Positions 29,676 to 38,195 of a stretch of DNA of 64,000 nucleotides are shown one piece after another. Position numbers and translations under genes: made by a program. Source of the DNA: a virus; the IMG/VR virus record IMGVR_UViG_3300005253_000017, positions 1 to 64,000 of that record; one strand, 5' to 3'. The notes beneath the pieces were generated by a model, which saw nothing but the letters and a program-made list of their open reading frames with translations, had not been told where the DNA came from and ran no database searches. Numbering within the stretch: position 1 is the stretch's first letter; every line of letters starts with the position of its first letter.

Positions 29676-32143
29676 AGTCATTCTTCTTTGACGAATCAGA
29701 GATAGCCCCTAGGACGACCAAGAGGAAAGCCCGGTCCTTTCATTCCTGTCCCTGTGGGTTAGATAAGGACTGCAAGTCCCCCAAGATGCCCCCCCACGGC
29801 GATAATCGGCTGAATATAGCCGTAGTCGCCGAGGCACCGGGCAAGGATGAGGACCTAAATGGGATTCCCCTGGTAGGTAAGGCGGGCCAGTTCCTTCGGG
29901 GATGCCTGCGGAAGTTCGACATTGACCTGGACGATGAATGTATCAAGCTGAACGTCATCCAGTGCCGTCCGCCGGGCAATAGGACGCCGACCCAGGACGA
30001 GTTGCTGGCCTGCCGCCCCCGAGTCACCAAGCAACTTCAGGAGATTCAGCCGGACCTAATATTCGCCTTCGGCACCCCGGCGATATCCGAGATATTGAGG
30101 GATGCTCCCTTCGCCGTCAATGCTACCAATATGCACGGTAGGGTCGTACCGAGCAACCTATGGAACTGCTGGGTGGCCTGCGGATTCCATCCTTCTTGGT
30201 TCATCCGGGAGAAGCACCAGTATGACAATAGGATGATGGAGGTGCTGGAGGCCGGTCTATCAATGGTGGGGCCGTATAATGCATTTGAAGACCAGCGGTT
30301 AGATGAAGATGCGTTTGAAATTGTGACTACGGTAGACCGGGCAAACGAACTGCTTCATTGGTTGGATACACACAAAGAGATATCGTTCGACTACGAGACC
30401 AATTCCCTGAGCCCATATACCAAAAAGAGCAAGTTACTGACTGTTTCATTTGCTAACACTCCGGAATTCGGATATTGCATTCCGCTGGAACATCCTCAAG
30501 CAAGGTGGACGGCAGATGAGTTGGCTCGCATATATGTTTTACTGGAACAGTGGCTAATCCGCGATGTTCCCAAAATCATCCAGAACTGGCAATTTGAGGA
30601 GCTGTGGAGTCAGGTCAAGCTTGGTGGCGGAATAAACAACGTCATCTGTGATACGATGGTGAGGGAGCATGTACTGGATAACCGGCGTGGGGTATGTGGC
30701 CAAGAGTTCCAGACCTATGTCCGGTACGGCGCTTTGTATAAGGGGCAGGTCAACCCTGCTGACCTAGAGCACGAATTCCTACAGACCGTCGCCAGGTATA
30801 ATTGTTTAGATGCTCGATATCTTTTGAAGTGGAAACAGGATCAAGATAAACAGATAATCCCTGACCTAGAACGGGCATATCAACTGTTCCATGAGGCAAT
30901 TCCCGTAATGGTCTCCCTGAAGCAACGGGGCATTAAGGTAGACAGAGAACGCCTTGACGAGCTGGAAAAGGAAACACAGGACAGCCTCGACATACTGACC
31001 GGCAAACAGGGGGCCGATTGCCTTACTGAGTACCAAAAGAAGTATGGCAAGACATGGGACAGCGGTTCCCATCAAGCACAGAAACGTCTGTTCTATGGCG
31101 TAATGGGATTAAGCCCCCTGAAGCTGACAGGTAAGGGCACCGACACCGACAACCCGGATGACTGCGCGACGGACGCTGAGTCGCTAAAGTTCCTGTTAAA
31201 GCAGGTTGAATCCGACTCAGAAAACGCAAAGATTATCGAATCCTGTCAGCATCAAGCCCATTTGGTAAAATTAGCTGGATATTGTAAGGGATACAGGAAG
31301 TTAATGGGGGACGACGATTTACTGCATCCAAGTTTTCTGCTCCATTCCGTATCGTCGTACCGTTCAAGTAGCGTTGATCCTAACTTCCAGAACATCCCTG
31401 TTCGGCTGCCCCTATTAGCGAGATTAAGATCATGCCTCATCCCTCAGCATGATTGGCTGATGGAGCTGGACTTCTCCGGGGCCGAGGTCAGAATGCTGGC
31501 CTGCGAGTCAAAAGACAAGAGGCTCATCTACAACATCCGGAACAACGTGGATTATCACAGACACTATGCTGCCTTACTCTATCAAAAACCGGAAAACGAG
31601 ATAACTTCCGAGGAGCGATACAAGGGCAAGAACGGATTCACGTTCCCAGAGTTCTATGGCGACTACTATAAGGGCATAGCAAAGAACAACCCCCAGTGGA
31701 CCGAGAAGCGAATACAGGAGGTCGAGGAGATATTCTGGGACGACCTAGCGGACCTGAAGGCATGGAAGGAAAAGCTAGTTCGGTTCTACCAGAAAGAGGG
31801 ATACATTCCATATAAGACAGGATTTAGGGCAAAATATGGCAGACAGGGGTTCTTGAACCACAAGCAAATAGGTAACTTCCCTAGTCAGGGGCCGTCGTTC
31901 CATCGTTTGCTCAAGGTGCTGCTAATAATGGAAAAGCAGATGAGGGAGCGGAAGATGGAAAGCTGGATATGCGGCCAGATTCACGACTCAATTGTTTTTG
32001 ACGTAATTGACGCAGAGGTCGAGGACGTGGAGGAGATGGGGCGTATAATAGTAAAGAGGTCGATATGGGACTGGGACAAGGCGGTTCCATGGGAGGCCGA
32101 ATGGAAGATAGGCCGAAACTTGCTTAAAATGGAGAAGATATGA
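29672..32143 (+). CDS. polA: Uracil-DNA glycosylase-like / family A DNA polymerase fusion
   Basis: The 823-residue polymerase has three parts. Residues 1-205 are a family-4 uracil glycosylase-like domain: AEAPGKDEDLNGIPLVGKAG, NVIQCRPPGNRTPTQDE and GFHPSW. Residues about 230-400 are the 3'-5' exonuclease (D240 and E242 in SFDYETN; ExoIII ARYNCLDARY). The polymerase has motif A DFSGAEVRMLA (D600), motif B NGFTFPEFYG and motif C QIHDSIVF (D772), with HDS instead of HDE. SPO1-like phages have a comparable N-terminal domain. Whether the glycosylase is active is unknown. Confidence 0.93.
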   Translation: MKSFFFDESEIAPRTTKRKARSFHSCPCGLDKDCKSPKMPPHGDNRLNIAVVAEAPGKDEDLNGIPLVGKAGQFLRGCLRKFDIDLDDECIKLNVIQCRPPGNRTPTQDELLACRPRVTKQLQEIQPDLIFAFGTPAISEILRDAPFAVNATNMHGRVVPSNLWNCWVACGFHPSWFIREKHQYDNRMMEVLEAGLSMVGPYNAFEDQRLDEDAFEIVTTVDRANELLHWLDTHKEISFDYETNSLSPYTKKSKLLTVSFANTPEFGYCIPLEHPQARWTADELARIYVLLEQWLIRDVPKIIQNWQFEELWSQVKLGGGINNVICDTMVREHVLDNRRGVCGQEFQTYVRYGALYKGQVNPADLEHEFLQTVARYNCLDARYLLKWKQDQDKQIIPDLERAYQLFHEAIPVMVSLKQRGIKVDRERLDELEKETQDSLDILTGKQGADCLTEYQKKYGKTWDSGSHQAQKRLFYGVMGLSPLKLTGKGTDTDNPDDCATDAESLKFLLKQVESDSENAKIIESCQHQAHLVKLAGYCKGYRKLMGDDDLLHPSFLLHSVSSYRSSSVDPNFQNIPVRLPLLARLRSCLIPQHDWLMELDFSGAEVRMLACESKDKRLIYNIRNNVDYHRHYAALLYQKPENEITSEERYKGKNGFTFPEFYGDYYKGIAKNNPQWTEKRIQEVEEIFWDDLADLKAWKEKLVRFYQKEGYIPYKTGFRAKYGRQGFLNHKQIGNFPSQGPSFHRLLKVLLIMEKQMRERKMESWICGQIHDSIVFDVIDAEVEDVEEMGRIIVKRSIWDWDKAVPWEAEWKIGRNLLKMEKI

Positions 32144-32352
32144 TGAGAAGCAAAACAATAAGAGATTCAAGAGGATCAGCCGTCCGCGTGAGTCGCTATA
32201 AGGGAGAGGGGATATGGATAGATGTAAAAGAAAGACACCAACGTACAGGGGCAGTATTTGCATCAAATTGTCTTATCACCCCGAAGAATCTTCGTATTTT
32301 TGGCGAGGCCTGTATCCGAATAGCCGATGGGGTGGAAAGAGAGAATGCGTAA
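32140..32352 (+). CDS. Hypothetical protein, 70 aa
   Basis: ATG at 32140 overlaps the polymerase stop. A basic beta-rich product (SRYKGEGIWIDVKERHQRT), possibly nucleic-acid-binding. Its first residues resemble those of the 25561 product. Confidence 0.6.
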   Translation: MMRSKTIRDSRGSAVRVSRYKGEGIWIDVKERHQRTGAVFASNCLITPKNLRIFGEACIRIADGVERENA

Positions 32353-32618
32353 TGAAACTCCTTTATTGTCCACGTTGTAAAGATGTATTTACGTTACGAT
32401 CAATCTCTCGAAGTTGTTTCTGTGGAGAGGCTGTGGGACATTACACAGGCGAATTAACCGCTGTTTACGATAATGGTATTCCCATTGGTTTCAAAAACAG
32501 TAGCTTCATGGATGCTCTTGACAACCAACCCACCAAGCATACCGGACCCGAATGTGGCAAGAGATTCGAGGCATTTGTCATTGAGGAGGAATGCCCGACT
32601 ATGAAGAGAATTGATTAA
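32352..32618 (+). CDS. Zinc-knuckle protein, paralogue of the 8521-8793 product
   Basis: ATG at 32352 overlaps the previous TAA. The 88 residues begin MKLLYCPRCKDVFTLR and include CFCGEAVGHYTGE, IPIGFKNSSF and DALDNQPT, matching the left-arm paralogue. A further CGKRF and ECPT are present. Probably zinc-binding; unknown role. Confidence 0.7.
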   Translation: MKLLYCPRCKDVFTLRSISRSCFCGEAVGHYTGELTAVYDNGIPIGFKNSSFMDALDNQPTKHTGPECGKRFEAFVIEEECPTMKRID

Positions 32619-33553
32619 TGCTCTACCAAACAGTAAGACCAAAGACACTCGACGACTTCATTGGCAATAAGTCGGCAATCGCCGCCCTCAAGAAGGCGGT
32701 CAAGGCCGATTCTGCCAATCGTGCCCATTGCTATTTGTTCAAGGGACCATCAGGATGCGGCAAGACAACGTTGGCCAGGATAATGGCCGCCGAGTTCGGG
32801 TGCAAGGACTTTGACATTGTAGAGAAGAATGCGGCGAGCGAGCGGGGAATTGACATGGCGAGGGACCTCCAGAGATATGCCGAGGCTGCCCCGTTCAGTG
32901 GGGGCGGTAGGGCGGTGATACTGGATGAGGTCGCAGCCCTGACAAAAGATGCTCAAAATGCTTTGCTCAAGACCTTCGAGGATATCCCGGAGTTTGCATA
33001 CTACTTCCTTTGCACCACGAATCCCAACAAGCTGCTAGAGACAATACGGACCCGCTGTGAGCACATAGAGGTAAACAAGCTGGGCGATGAGGAAATAATT
33101 GACTTATTGATTGAGGCCATTAACACAACCAAGATGAATAGCCCAGGCGATACCGTGATTGAAGCAATTGTAGATAACGCCGAGGGCTGTCCCCGTATAG
33201 CATTAGTCCTGTTAGAAAAACAGGAAGGATTATTACTGAAAGATGCAATTAAGGCGGTTCAGTCATTCACCACACAGGAAAAGGGCGTTCTCGATTTATG
33301 CAAACAAATTGTGGCCGGGGGAACGTGGAAGCAGATAACGGCGACGTATAATAAGCTAGGACTTGCAGACAGAGACCCAGAGAAAGTGAGACGAAGCATA
33401 TTGGGATACTTGAGATCATGTTTGTTGCGAAGCAAGGGAAGCGAGGCGGAAAAGTTTGCCTCGATGATAGAGGAACTAACGGACCACACCTATGACTCCG
33501 GAGAGGCCGGGCTGGTGTGTATGCTGTTCAGGGCAAGTAGGACAGGAGCGTGA
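32618..33553 (+). CDS. Clamp loader ATPase (DnaX/RFC small-subunit-like)
   Basis: The 311-residue AAA+ protein shows FIGNKSAIAALK (RP/YR entry), Walker A KGPSGCGKTTLA, Walker B VILDEV, sensor 1 CTTN, and IRTRCEHI (SRC-like arginine finger). A C-terminal collar domain follows. It would load the clamp encoded at 28623 for the polymerase at 29672. Only one clamp-loader subunit is visible in the window, so it may act as a homo-oligomer or with a host partner. Confidence 0.9.
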   Translation: MLYQTVRPKTLDDFIGNKSAIAALKKAVKADSANRAHCYLFKGPSGCGKTTLARIMAAEFGCKDFDIVEKNAASERGIDMARDLQRYAEAAPFSGGGRAVILDEVAALTKDAQNALLKTFEDIPEFAYYFLCTTNPNKLLETIRTRCEHIEVNKLGDEEIIDLLIEAINTTKMNSPGDTVIEAIVDNAEGCPRIALVLLEKQEGLLLKDAIKAVQSFTTQEKGVLDLCKQIVAGGTWKQITATYNKLGLADRDPEKVRRSILGYLRSCLLRSKGSEAEKFASMIEELTDHTYDSGEAGLVCMLFRASRTGA

Positions 33554-33554
33554 G

Positions 33555-33785
33555 ATGACTAAGACAGTGAAGGGCAAAGTGGTAAAGAATGTTAAATTGC
33601 CAACCGTAAAAGCCCACAAAGAATATGTCGTATTGTATTATGACCAGCACGATGAATGGGATGTTGATACCGCATTGACAACGGTAAAGAAAGAGGCGGA
33701 GCGGGATGCGGAAGAGTTTTTGTCTGAAGACACGGGAATTCGCGTAGCTCTCGTTGTTGAGATTTCTTTACCAGCAATAGAATAA
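33555..33785 (+). CDS. Hypothetical protein, 76 aa
   Basis: The start at 33555 with GACAGGAGCGTGAG upstream is preferred. Beta-alpha content (YVVLYYDQHDEWDVD, VKKEAERDAEEFL, VALVVEISLP). Not recognised. Confidence 0.6.
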   Translation: MTKTVKGKVVKNVKLPTVKAHKEYVVLYYDQHDEWDVDTALTTVKKEAERDAEEFLSEDTGIRVALVVEISLPAIE

Positions 33786-33801
33786 CAGAAAGGAAACTTA
33801 C

Positions 33802-34971
33802 ATGAGCAAAGCTAGGCAATCGAGGAGAGACGCAGCGAGGAAGGACCGACAGGAGGCCGAGAAGGGCGACGGATTCCAGAACCGGCAGGCATTCATCGTG
33901 GGACAGGAAACATTGGAGGACCTGAATATATCCCAGTATACGACGGCTTCTGCCGAAGATGGGGGTGAGCTAGTCCATAAGGCTCACTTACTCCCAGCCC
34001 ACAAGGATGACCCGGACCTGTTGGCGTTCAAGTTGTATTTCCACCGGAGCATCGGGGCCAACGACCAGTCGGCCTTGTGTCCCAAGTGGATGGCCCAGTA
34101 CCTCCATGAATTGAGTGTGGAAATACCGGCCGAGATAAGGTCGGCCAAGTGTCCTGTCTGTGAGGAGCATGACAAGGAACTGGAATACTACAAGAAGCAC
34201 AAAGACGGCGTAGGTGAAAAAGAGCGCAAGGAACTGTACGCCGTCGTCAGGAATCTCCAGCCGTTCTCCGGCGGTTTCTCCGACCCCAAACCGAAGGCGA
34301 TGCTCGGATGGGTTGTGGATGCCACCGACAAGGATACCGAGGAAGAGGGTACGAAGTTCTTTATCATGCCCTACACCAAGGTATACAAACTGGGTATCCT
34401 GGACCAGTCGGAGGACATGACGGAAACAGATGAGGGTGGTGACCCAGAGTTTATCGATTTATTGGACCCGGTAAATGGATATGTATTCATGTTCAAGCGG
34501 TGGGGTCTAAAATGGTACGATGTAGACTATGGGGGATACCGCGTAAAGAAGCGAGGATGGGATATCAGCGACTGGTGCAAGGACGTTCCGCGCTTCCTGG
34601 ACGTGCTGAAGTTCCATACCTACGACGAACTCGCCGAGATGCTCGGTACGGTTGATGAGGAGGGTGGCAATGAAGATTTGAAGAACGAGCTTGAGGATGA
34701 GTTTGACAAGGGCAGGGACGCGGAGCCCCGCACCCGCAGACGTAGCCGAAGAGAATCAAAGGATGAGACGGAAGCACCAGATGAGGAACCTCGCAGGAGA
34801 CGCAAACGAGAACCTGAGCCCAAACCCGAACCGGAATCAAAAGAACCCAATGAAGAGCCTAACCCTTACGACGAGCCAGAAGAATCAGAAGAGAAGGAAG
34901 AGGTGAGTGAAGCAACCCGCACGATTCAGGAGCGGATTAAGGAGCGTAGGCGGAAGAGGAACGAGGAATGA
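33802..34971 (+). CDS. Single-stranded DNA-binding protein, gp32-like
   Basis: The 389-residue protein has a basic N terminus, a core with a zinc ribbon (CPKWMAQYLHEL ... KCPVCEEHDKELEYYK) and FFIMPYTKVYKLG, and a long low-complexity C terminus (about 305-389) alternating arginine and acidic residues. This order (basic tip, zinc-stabilised core, acidic tail) is that of T4 gp32-type proteins. It is placed between clamp loader and recombinase genes. The extended Arg/Glu-rich tail is longer than usual. Confidence 0.8.
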   Translation: MSKARQSRRDAARKDRQEAEKGDGFQNRQAFIVGQETLEDLNISQYTTASAEDGGELVHKAHLLPAHKDDPDLLAFKLYFHRSIGANDQSALCPKWMAQYLHELSVEIPAEIRSAKCPVCEEHDKELEYYKKHKDGVGEKERKELYAVVRNLQPFSGGFSDPKPKAMLGWVVDATDKDTEEEGTKFFIMPYTKVYKLGILDQSEDMTETDEGGDPEFIDLLDPVNGYVFMFKRWGLKWYDVDYGGYRVKKRGWDISDWCKDVPRFLDVLKFHTYDELAEMLGTVDEEGGNEDLKNELEDEFDKGRDAEPRTRRRSRRESKDETEAPDEEPRRRRKREPEPKPEPESKEPNEEPNPYDEPEESEEKEEVSEATRTIQERIKERRRKRNEE

Positions 34972-35501
34972 AAGATACGGACCAAGAACAATACACCAAG
35001 TTAAGGCGAAAGTTGGTCGTCCATATTCACGCCCTGCACAAGGACGCCCAAAACCAGCCATCCCTCGCCTGTGACTCCGGCGAATTGGCGGCTGAATTGA
35101 AGGCGGTATCCAAGAGACACAAATTACTACTGGATGAGGTAAAGGCCGAGGCTGATAGGGATATCCGAAACAATCCGGATGAGTTCGGACTGGCCAAGGT
35201 AACGGAGTCCGCAGTTAAATCGGCAATTGACCTGCACCCGGATGTGCAGAGGGTGGTCAGGGAATCCATAGACGCCGACCTGGATGCCGACAAGGCGACG
35301 ACATTGGCGAATGCCTTTGAGCACCGACGTAGCATGATTAAGAATGAGATACAGTTGTACCTTGGCGAATACTGGGGTGATGTGGAGGTCAAGGAGCACG
35401 AAATGCGGAAGGCTTCTGGGCAGTTGGATGATGATAGGGAAGAAAGGATAACGAGGAAACGACGTGCCAAAAGAACGCCGGAAGATAAAACCAATAACTG
35501 A
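34968..35501 (+). CDS. Recombination-associated helical protein, 177 aa
   Basis: Largely helical with EFGLAKVTESAVKSAIDLHP and FEHRRSMIKNEIQLYLGEYW near the C terminus. Proteins ending in H(R/K)RxxL...LYLxxY are regularly encoded between SSB and RecA in phages and may be mediators of recombinase loading; this is a contextual inference. It overlaps the RecA gene by 38 nt. Confidence 0.6.
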   Translation: MKDTDQEQYTKLRRKLVVHIHALHKDAQNQPSLACDSGELAAELKAVSKRHKLLLDEVKAEADRDIRNNPDEFGLAKVTESAVKSAIDLHPDVQRVVRESIDADLDADKATTLANAFEHRRSMIKNEIQLYLGEYWGDVEVKEHEMRKASGQLDDDREERITRKRRAKRTPEDKTNN

Positions 35502-36627
35502 ATTGAAGCGAGAGGGACTGCCACCCTGTAAGTATTACCTATCCACGGGCTCCACCCTGCTGGACCTCGCCATATCGGACAGGTATCCGGGGGGTGTGGG
35601 TTCCGGAAGGGTCGTCCATATCTACGGTGACAACTCTACAGCCAAATCTGTATTGGCCCAAGAGATTCTCGGTTCTGCCCAGCGCATGGGCGGTCACGCG
35701 ATATTCGAGGACGCAGAAATCACGCTGGACTTCGACAGGGCTCAGGAAATCTTTGGACTCCACACAGGACCATGGAATCAGGAATCATTAGCCGCGATAG
35801 ATGAGGACGAGTATGCTTTGGAGAATATGGTCAAGATTGACGACAAGTTCACCTATCGAGTTCCTGAAAGTATTGAGGGTCTATTCGACGAGGAAATAGG
35901 CCCGGCCTGCCAATTGATACAGGATGGAAGACTCAACCAACCTGTGGCGATGGGCATCGATACCTTCAGCGCCCTGCCATCCCTTGCCGAAGCCAGGGCC
36001 GACCTGATAGACGCCACATATGGCACATCGAGGGCAAAGATGTTCTCTACAGCGTTTAGGAAGCACCTTGTGGCTATCGCTAAGAGTAACCTAACAATCG
36101 TGGCCCTCGACCAGACGCGAGAGAAGCTGGGGGTATCATTTGGAAAGAAGCACGCAGTATCCGGGGGCAAGGCAATTCAGTTCTATGCCAGTACACGGGT
36201 ACTGCTAAAACACCGGGAGACGCTGAAGAACAAACATGGACAACCTACGGGGATACGAATAAATTTCGAGGTTGAAAAGAATAAAATTTCGCCTCCCTTT
36301 AGGACAGGATTTTTTCTCCTAGAATTTGATTTTGGGATTGATGATTTGGCGTCTAACCTTCAATGGTTATCCGAACAGAAGATAGACAGCAAGCTCACTA
36401 CAGCTAGTAGCTGGTGGTCATGGGATGGGAAGAAAGTCCAGGGCCGGGATGCGTTGGTAAAGATAGTTGAGGATAATGACATGGAGGTGGATGTTGAAAA
36501 AGAAGTCGCAAGAGTCTGGCGCGTCCTACATAGTACTCCTGTACGAAAGAAACGGACACGAACATCTGATAGTCAAGATAGAGGAGACTCTGTGGACATG
36601 GAGGAACAGGCGGTGGGTGAATCTTGA
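35464..36627 (+). CDS. recA: RecA/UvsX-like recombinase
   Basis: The 387-residue protein starts with GTG at 35464 (GAGGAAACGAC upstream). Features: YYLSTGSTLLDLAISD, Walker A variant HIYGDNSTAKSVLA (Ala replaces the usual Gly before Lys-Ser), FEDAEITLD, Walker B-like VAMGIDTFSAL, LTIVALDQTRE and GGKAIQFYASTRV of loop L2. A charged C-terminal tail follows. It should pair single strands during phage recombination-dependent replication, with SSB encoded 0.5 kb upstream. Confidence 0.9.
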   Translation: MPKERRKIKPITELKREGLPPCKYYLSTGSTLLDLAISDRYPGGVGSGRVVHIYGDNSTAKSVLAQEILGSAQRMGGHAIFEDAEITLDFDRAQEIFGLHTGPWNQESLAAIDEDEYALENMVKIDDKFTYRVPESIEGLFDEEIGPACQLIQDGRLNQPVAMGIDTFSALPSLAEARADLIDATYGTSRAKMFSTAFRKHLVAIAKSNLTIVALDQTREKLGVSFGKKHAVSGGKAIQFYASTRVLLKHRETLKNKHGQPTGIRINFEVEKNKISPPFRTGFFLLEFDFGIDDLASNLQWLSEQKIDSKLTTASSWWSWDGKKVQGRDALVKIVEDNDMEVDVEKEVARVWRVLHSTPVRKKRTRTSDSQDRGDSVDMEEQAVGES

Positions 36628-37025
36628 AGAAGAAAAAGAAAAAGAAGAGCAAGCTTCAGAAGAAGAAGGATGATCTACGAAGTCGGTATTGGCGAAATCG
36701 AGCGGACGAGGAATGGAGAAAAAGAGTAAAAGAACGGGACGGGAATCAGTGTGCAATCTGCAACTCGGACAAGAATCCTCAGTGTCATCATTTAGTAGAT
36801 AGAACTATAAAGACTCTGAGACACGAGCCGATGAATGGACTGGTTTTGTGTCCGTCCTGCCATAAATTTTCTAGGCAACGAAGTGCACATCGAGGCCCTT
36901 TACCGTTTGCAGAATGGTTACGAAATTTCCGGTTGGAACAATATAGATGGGTACAGATGCATTGGCAGGATAAAGACGGCGAATACAATTACAAGCAGGC
37001 GTATAATGAGTTGAAATCCGGTTAG
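36624..37025 (+). CDS. HNH nuclease-like protein with poly-lysine start
   Basis: TTG at 36624 overlaps the RecA stop (TTGA). Eight lysines follow almost directly (KKKKKKKSKLQKKK), then a compact HNH: CAICNSDKNPQCHHLVDR, LVLCPSCHKF. It may be a homing or packaging-associated nuclease. A GTATAAT lies at 37001-37007 in its last codons. Confidence 0.75.
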   Translation: MKKKKKKKSKLQKKKDDLRSRYWRNRADEEWRKRVKERDGNQCAICNSDKNPQCHHLVDRTIKTLRHEPMNGLVLCPSCHKFSRQRSAHRGPLPFAEWLRNFRLEQYRWVQMHWQDKDGEYNYKQAYNELKSG

Positions 37026-37084
37026 GCCTGGTACGGTTCGGTCCGGTTAGGTCAGGTACGGAAAGGTGTGGTAAGGTAAGGTTT
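37025..37084 (+). repeat. (GGTNN) pentanucleotide microsatellite
   Basis: Between two HNH genes, GG occurs at every fifth base for 12 units, and GGT in 10 of them: GGCCT GGTAC GGTTC GGTCC, then GGTTA GGTCA GGTAC GGAAA, then GGTGT GGTAA GGTAA GGTTT. The periodicity is exact. It precedes a T-rich run and the next ATG at 37092; the last AAGG units may serve as ribosome site. Confidence 0.9.
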
Positions 37085-37091
37085 TTCTTTT

Positions 37092-38195
37092 ATGACACAG
37101 ATAGCGATAGAGGTTGAAAACATCGACTATGTGGTGTGCCGAGTGTGTGGTAGGGGATTTGAAATCCTATGCGACAACGGCCATTTGAAGATTCACGATA
37201 TGACCGTCACCCAGTATCGTGAAAAGTACCCTGGTGCTCCGACGATCTCTCAGAAATATCGAGAGAAGACAAGCGGTAAGAACCACTATGCTTGGAAAGG
37301 TAGAATGGGTAGGTGGATTCCAAGGTGGCGTGAAGGGATATTTTGGATTCAGTGCTTGGAGTGTGGTAAGCGAATGAAGAGGGTTGGTTATTCTCATTTG
37401 CGAATTCATGACATGACTCCCACTCAGTATCTAGAGAAACATCCGGGTGCGCCGACTTGTTGTCAAAAGAGTTTGGAGAACGTAAGTGGGAAAAATCATT
37501 GTCTTTGGAACAGCAGACGTAAAAAGGGGTTTATCGCCAGATGGCGTCGTGGCGAGTTCTGGGTAGAATGTCCGGTTCCCAGTTGTGAAGTAAAGTTGCG
37601 GGTGCTCAGTAAACATATGAATATCCATGGCATCAAAGGGGAACAAGTGAAGGAACTTTACCCCAGTGCTCAACTCGTGTGTCGGCGGAGTCATGAAATA
37701 AGAAGCGAGATAAAGATCGGACCGAACAACGGTATGTATGGACAGACCTATAAATGTCAAGAACAAACCAAAAAGAAGATAAGTGAGGCAAGAAAGCAAT
37801 GGTATCAAATACATTCGGAAGCGAACGTTGGTCCCAATAACCCGGCATGGAAAGGCGGTGTCTCCTTTGAACCTTACGGCCTCGATTGGACAGACCCTCT
37901 CAAGCAACTTATCCGCAATTCCGACGACAATATCTGCCAAATGTGTGGCAAGGTAAAAGAGGAAAATACACAAAGGTGTCAAGAACTCGATGTTCACCAT
38001 ATCGATTTTGTTAAGATGAACTGTGACCCCAGCAACCTAATCACACTCTGTCGTTCCTGTCATTTAACTGTCGATGAGGACGACCCTGAAATCCGCAAAG
38101 TCTTCTATGCGATAACCGCCGAGAGGGACAATACCTTGGCAGAACAGCATATACAAAACTATCGACCGGCCGTGTTGGCCAAGGCAATAGCATGA
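37092..38195 (+). CDS. HNH homing endonuclease with three MucR-like fingers
   Basis: The 367-residue protein has three repeats of a C-x2-C...H-x3-H finger followed by (T/K)xxQ(Y/V)xExYPGAP: VCRVCGRGF, QCLECGKRM and ECPVPSCEV. A NUMOD3-like SGKNHY/GPNNGMYG region and an HNH core (ICQMCGK, DVHHIDFVKMN, SNLITLCRSCH) follow. It shares architecture with the gene after terL. Probably a free-standing homing endonuclease between recA and the sbcC-like gene. Confidence 0.85.
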   Translation: MTQIAIEVENIDYVVCRVCGRGFEILCDNGHLKIHDMTVTQYREKYPGAPTISQKYREKTSGKNHYAWKGRMGRWIPRWREGIFWIQCLECGKRMKRVGYSHLRIHDMTPTQYLEKHPGAPTCCQKSLENVSGKNHCLWNSRRKKGFIARWRRGEFWVECPVPSCEVKLRVLSKHMNIHGIKGEQVKELYPSAQLVCRRSHEIRSEIKIGPNNGMYGQTYKCQEQTKKKISEARKQWYQIHSEANVGPNNPAWKGGVSFEPYGLDWTDPLKQLIRNSDDNICQMCGKVKEENTQRCQELDVHHIDFVKMNCDPSNLITLCRSCHLTVDEDDPEIRKVFYAITAERDNTLAEQHIQNYRPAVLAKAIA

